DNA of 64,000 bases from Gammaproteobacteria bacterium (GTDB taxonomy: Bacteria > Pseudomonadota > Gammaproteobacteria > Pseudomonadales > Halieaceae), in NCBI GenBank assembly GCA_024742415.1, contig JANSYN010000013.1:1-64000 (forward strand), in the 5' to 3' direction. The notes below the pieces were generated by a model. That model was not told the DNA's origin. It worked only from the letters and a program-made list of their open reading frames with translations, and did no database searches. Of the stretch, positions 60,850-64,000 are shown piece by piece (within the stretch, counting starts at the first letter, position 1; the number at the start of each line of letters is the position of its first letter). A program made the position numbers and the translations under genes.

Positions 60850-61965
60850 ATGAGCATTAACCCAGACAATCTTTTATTCGACCTGACACTCAGCGATGAG
60901 CAGCGCATGAACCGCGACACCATGCAGCGCTTTGCCGCTCAGGAAATGCGCGACATTGCGCAGGCCGTCGACAGCGGAGACAGCCCTGCCGCGGAGTTCT
61001 TCCCCAAAACTGCAGAACTGGGCTTGAGCCTGCTGCCCATCCCCGAGGCACTAGGCGGTGCGGGAATGGAACGCTCGCCTGTCTCAAACGCACTGATCAT
61101 GGAAGACCTGGCCAATGGCGACATGGCCATGGCATTGGGCGCCATTGCCCCGTTGGGTTTCGTCAACACGTTGCTCGACCAGGGCTCCAACGCACAGCGA
61201 GAGCGCTATTTGCCGCGCTTTTGCGCAGGGGATTTTGTGGCGGCAACCACAGCGCTAGTAGAACCGCGCGCGACCTTTGAGCCCACCGAACCGCAGATGA
61301 CCGCAACGACCACCGGCAAGGGCTATACACTCAGTGGTACCAAAGTGATGGTTCCGCTGGGCATGGACGCACAACTGGTCATGGTCATCGCGCAGCTCGA
61401 TGAAAGCGGCCCGGCGGCGTTTATCGTCGAGGGCACGCCTGAGGGATTGACGCGCACCGCCGAGGAAAACATGGGCCTGGGCGGCGCGCAGCTGGCGACG
61501 CTGGCGTTCGACAATGTCCACCTCAGTGCAGACGCCAAGGTCGGCGATGGTGATTTTGACCTGCAGCGGTTTATCGATTTATCACAACTGGGCGTGTGCG
61601 CGCTGGCCGTTGGTACCTGCCAGGCCGTGCTGGACTACGTGAAAGTCTACTGTAACGAGCGCGTCGCCTTTGGCGAGCCCATCACCAATCGTCAATCGGT
61701 CGCCTTCATGATCGCCGACATCGCCATCGAACTGGAATGCATGCGCCTGATGCTGTGGCGCGCGGCCGCGCTGGCAGAGCGCGGTGAGGATTTTCACCAG
61801 CATGCCTACCTGGCAAAGCAGTTCTGCGCTGAACACGGCATGAAGATCGGCACCGACGGCGTGCAGTTGTTGGGCGGACACGGCTTCACCAAAGAACACC
61901 CGGTTGAACTGTGGTACCGCAACCTGCGCGCCATCGCCGTATTGGAAGGCGTGGCGAGCACGTAA
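60850..61965 (+). CDS. Acyl-CoA dehydrogenase
   Basis: 371-residue flavoenzyme introducing a C2-C3 double bond in acyl-CoA. N-terminal helical domain, beta domain (about 120-220, without the usual long GS loop) and C-terminal helical bundle with VQLLGGHGFTKEHPVELWYRNLRAIAVLEGV. The Glu in LEGV occupies the catalytic-base position. It is on the same strand as a second, different acyl-CoA dehydrogenase 63 bp on. Confidence 0.9.
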   Translation: MSINPDNLLFDLTLSDEQRMNRDTMQRFAAQEMRDIAQAVDSGDSPAAEFFPKTAELGLSLLPIPEALGGAGMERSPVSNALIMEDLANGDMAMALGAIAPLGFVNTLLDQGSNAQRERYLPRFCAGDFVAATTALVEPRATFEPTEPQMTATTTGKGYTLSGTKVMVPLGMDAQLVMVIAQLDESGPAAFIVEGTPEGLTRTAEENMGLGGAQLATLAFDNVHLSADAKVGDGDFDLQRFIDLSQLGVCALAVGTCQAVLDYVKVYCNERVAFGEPITNRQSVAFMIADIAIELECMRLMLWRAAALAERGEDFHQHAYLAKQFCAEHGMKIGTDGVQLLGGHGFTKEHPVELWYRNLRAIAVLEGVAST

Positions 61966-62028
61966 CCGGATTTTGCAGACGACCATTCATCGACTTTAGA
62001 TTTCACTACCGCATTCAGGATACCGACA

Positions 62029-63246
62029 ATGATCAATCTGGAACTGGGAAAGAAGCATCAGGAAACCTTTGAACAGACCATGATGCTGGCAGAGCACATG
62101 ATGCGCCCCTTCTCGCGCAAGTACGACAAGGAGGAGCACACGTATCCAAAAGAAATGGAGCAGGTGGTCGAACTGATCAGTGCTGGCCGGTCCGAAGCCA
62201 TGGGTGGCGGTGGCAAAAAAGATGAGAAAAAGAAAGCCGAACCCGAAGGTGTGGTGAACGGCGGCAATATGGGTGCGGTCGTGGGCCTGTTCGGCTTGTG
62301 CTGGGGCGATGTCGGTTTGTTCCTGGGAATGCCAGGTTCCGGCCTGGGCAACGCCGCTATCAACGCGGTAGGCACGCCCGAGCAGCGCAAAAAGTACGGT
62401 AGCAGCTACGCTGCCATGTGTATTACCGAGCCGGGCACCGGCTCAGACTCTGCCAACATCAGTACCACGGCCGTTGCCGATGGTGATGAGTGGGTGCTCA
62501 ACGGTGAGAAAATCTACGTTACCGACGGCGATCGCTGCGACACGCTGGTGGTCTGGGCAACGCTGGACAAATCCCTGGGCAAAGCCGCGATCAAATCTTT
62601 TATCGTAGAAAAAGGCACGCCGGGCTGCGAAGTCACGCGCCTGGAACACAAACTGGGTATTCGCGCCTCTGACACGGCAGCGATCAGTTTTTCAGACTGC
62701 AGAATTCCAAAAGAAAATATTCTTGGCAGCGCCGAGGTCGCCACCGATGCAGAGGGCCGCAAAAAAGCCTTCGGCGGCGTGATGCAAACCTTTGACAACA
62801 CTCGCCCGCCGGTGGCTGCCATGGCTATTGGTACGGCGCGCGCCGCGCTGGACATGACGCAAGACATCCTCAAGGAAGAAGGCATCCAGCTGAAGTTTGA
62901 CAGGAAGCCCATCAACCTCAGCGCCATTGAGGCGGAGTTGGTGCGCATGGAATCGGAGTGGAGCGCCGCTCGCCTGATGGTACTCAAAGCCGCCTGGATG
63001 GCTGACAACAAGCAGCCCAATTCCATGGAGGCGTCCATGTGCAAGGCCAAGGCAGGACGCGTGGGCAATGATATTACCCTGCGCTGCGTGGCACTGTGCC
63101 AGAGCCTGGGCTACAGCGAAAATCACCTGCTGGAGAAGTTCGCGCGCGACTCAAAAATCCTCGACATTTTTGAAGGCACGCAGCAGATACAGCAGTTGAT
63201 TGTTGCGCGCCGCGTACTGGAAAAATCATCCTCCGAGCTGAAGTAG
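62029..63246 (+). CDS. Acyl-CoA dehydrogenase with Lys/Glu-rich insert
   Basis: 405 residues. The FAD/substrate loop ITEPGTGSDSANI and the C-terminal KILDIFEGTQQIQQL, with the catalytic Glu in FEGT, are intact. A charged insert (GGGGKKDEKKKAEPEG, about residues 61-76) interrupts the N-terminal helical domain, which is unusual. The gene is adjacent to another acyl-CoA dehydrogenase, so a hetero-oligomer is conceivable. The substrate is unknown. Confidence 0.9.
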   Translation: MINLELGKKHQETFEQTMMLAEHMMRPFSRKYDKEEHTYPKEMEQVVELISAGRSEAMGGGGKKDEKKKAEPEGVVNGGNMGAVVGLFGLCWGDVGLFLGMPGSGLGNAAINAVGTPEQRKKYGSSYAAMCITEPGTGSDSANISTTAVADGDEWVLNGEKIYVTDGDRCDTLVVWATLDKSLGKAAIKSFIVEKGTPGCEVTRLEHKLGIRASDTAAISFSDCRIPKENILGSAEVATDAEGRKKAFGGVMQTFDNTRPPVAAMAIGTARAALDMTQDILKEEGIQLKFDRKPINLSAIEAELVRMESEWSAARLMVLKAAWMADNKQPNSMEASMCKAKAGRVGNDITLRCVALCQSLGYSENHLLEKFARDSKILDIFEGTQQIQQLIVARRVLEKSSSELK

Positions 63247-63252
63247 GTCTCT

Positions 63253-64000
63253 ATGGAGCCCACATCGGGCGCCAGGCTCACAACACGGCAGCAAACTGTC
63301 CTGATCCTCAGCCTGATGGCCACGGGGATCGGGCAATCACTGGTGTTTGCCATTCTCGCGCCACTGGGTCGCGAAGTGCAGTTGAGCGAGCCACAGATCA
63401 CGTCGATCATTGCTGTGTCGGCACTGATCTTTGGCCTGGCCTCACCTTACTGGGGTCGTTACAGTGATCGCGTGGGGCGCAAGCCTGTCATCATCACGGG
63501 GCTGGTCGGCTACGCACTCGGCACCCTGCTTTTTACCAGCACGTTCTATGCCGGCATGGCCGGGCTACTCACAGGTACGGTGTTTTACATCACGGTATTG
63601 GCGACGCGCGTTTGCCAGGCGCTGATCATGTCGGCAACCAGCCCGGCCGCGACCGCCTACGCGGCTGATCATTCAAGCCCCGAGATGCGCACAAAAACCA
63701 TGGCGCGACTGGGCACGGCAAACAGCCTGGGCACTATTTTGGGGCCCGCTGTCAGCGGCGTACTGGTCGTTTTCGGATTGTTGGCACCGCTGTACTTCGC
63801 TGCCGCTCTTGCGGTGTTTGCCGCGTGGTTTGTGTGGAAGCATCTACCGGCAACACCGCTGGACCAACTCAGGGAGCGCAAGACCTCAGTACGTCTGCGT
63901 TACCGCGATCCGCGCATTTCACTGTTCCTGTTCGCTGCGGTGGGTCTTTTTATAGGCTTCTCCGGAATTCAGCAGACGCTGGGCTTTCAGCTACAGGACA
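63253..64000 (+). CDS. MFS transporter, partial
   Basis: Starts at ATG 63253, 6 bases after the previous stop, and runs off the right edge after 249 codons. Hydrophobic segments from about residue 15 and the MFS loop motif GRYSDRVGRKPVI (about residues 68-80) identify a major facilitator. Six to seven transmembrane helices are visible. The substrate cannot be told. Close spacing suggests co-transcription with the acyl-CoA dehydrogenases. Confidence 0.88.
   Translation, partial: MEPTSGARLTTRQQTVLILSLMATGIGQSLVFAILAPLGREVQLSEPQITSIIAVSALIFGLASPYWGRYSDRVGRKPVIITGLVGYALGTLLFTSTFYAGMAGLLTGTVFYITVLATRVCQALIMSATSPAATAYAADHSSPEMRTKTMARLGTANSLGTILGPAVSGVLVVFGLLAPLYFAAALAVFAAWFVWKHLPATPLDQLRERKTSVRLRYRDPRISLFLFAAVGLFIGFSGIQQTLGFQLQD

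Overview
The window reads as chromosome of a marine gammaproteobacterium. Gene order from sfsA/aminotransferase/dksA/gluQ/cbrA/cbrB/pcnB/folK/panB/panC/acs through pnp/rpsO/truB/rbfA/infB/nusA/rimP/tRNA/secG/tpiA/glmM/folP/ftsH/rlmE/yhbY to greA/carB/carA follows the arrangement I know from Pseudomonas aeruginosa (about PA4722 to PA4758). Several differences (a PPi-type phosphofructokinase, a deoxynucleoside kinase between folK and panB, a spondin/ECF/NrsF/feoAB insertion, paired acyl-CoA dehydrogenases) point away from Pseudomonas. An oligotrophic marine relative such as the Halieaceae (OM60/NOR5) is my inference; the sequence does not prove it.

Layout. 1-5.0 kb is an SOS island. It holds the outer edge of an integron (a truncated cassette gene with a Tat signal starting 6 bases after a GTTAGGT core site), the integron integrase intI, a small secreted protein, and the error-prone polymerase dnaE2. 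intI and dnaE2 have near-identical promoters, each overlapped by a LexA box. 5.2-17 kb is mostly housekeeping: argG, pyrC-rnt, an MMPL exporter operon, mpl, PPi-phosphofructokinase and pyrophosphatase, an M15 peptidase and a Rieske protein, followed by a 13-copy 10-bp tandem repeat. 17-33 kb is the sfsA-to-acs block with the CbrA/CbrB two-component system.

The most interesting non-coding element lies between cbrB and pcnB. It has a well-placed sigma-54 promoter, three GTAAC-type sites upstream, and an RNA with four A-rich AAN-repeat clusters organised as two similar modules, each ending in a hairpin. This is the position and composition of the Pseudomonas catabolite-repression sRNA CrcZ. 33-46 kb is the large leftward translation/transcription operon set, with two tRNAs and a strong promoter. 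The folP start lies in an 11-bp repeat that creates two coupled four-codon minicistrons. 46-59 kb holds ftsH, rlmE, yhbY, an ECF sigma/NrsF/spondin operon, feoAB with a Fur-like box, and greA-carB-carA with a possible attenuator leader. 59-64 kb is an SDR, a TetR regulator, two acyl-CoA dehydrogenases and a truncated MFS transporter.

How the parts work together: LexA would induce cassette shuffling and mutagenic synthesis at once. CbrA/CbrB would respond to carbon/nitrogen status through the CrcZ-like RNA. The pfp/ppa pair controls pyrophosphate. Starts were adjusted from the longest open frame where ribosome binding sites or family N-termini favoured a downstream codon. No rRNA, insertion sequence, phage or CRISPR array was seen.
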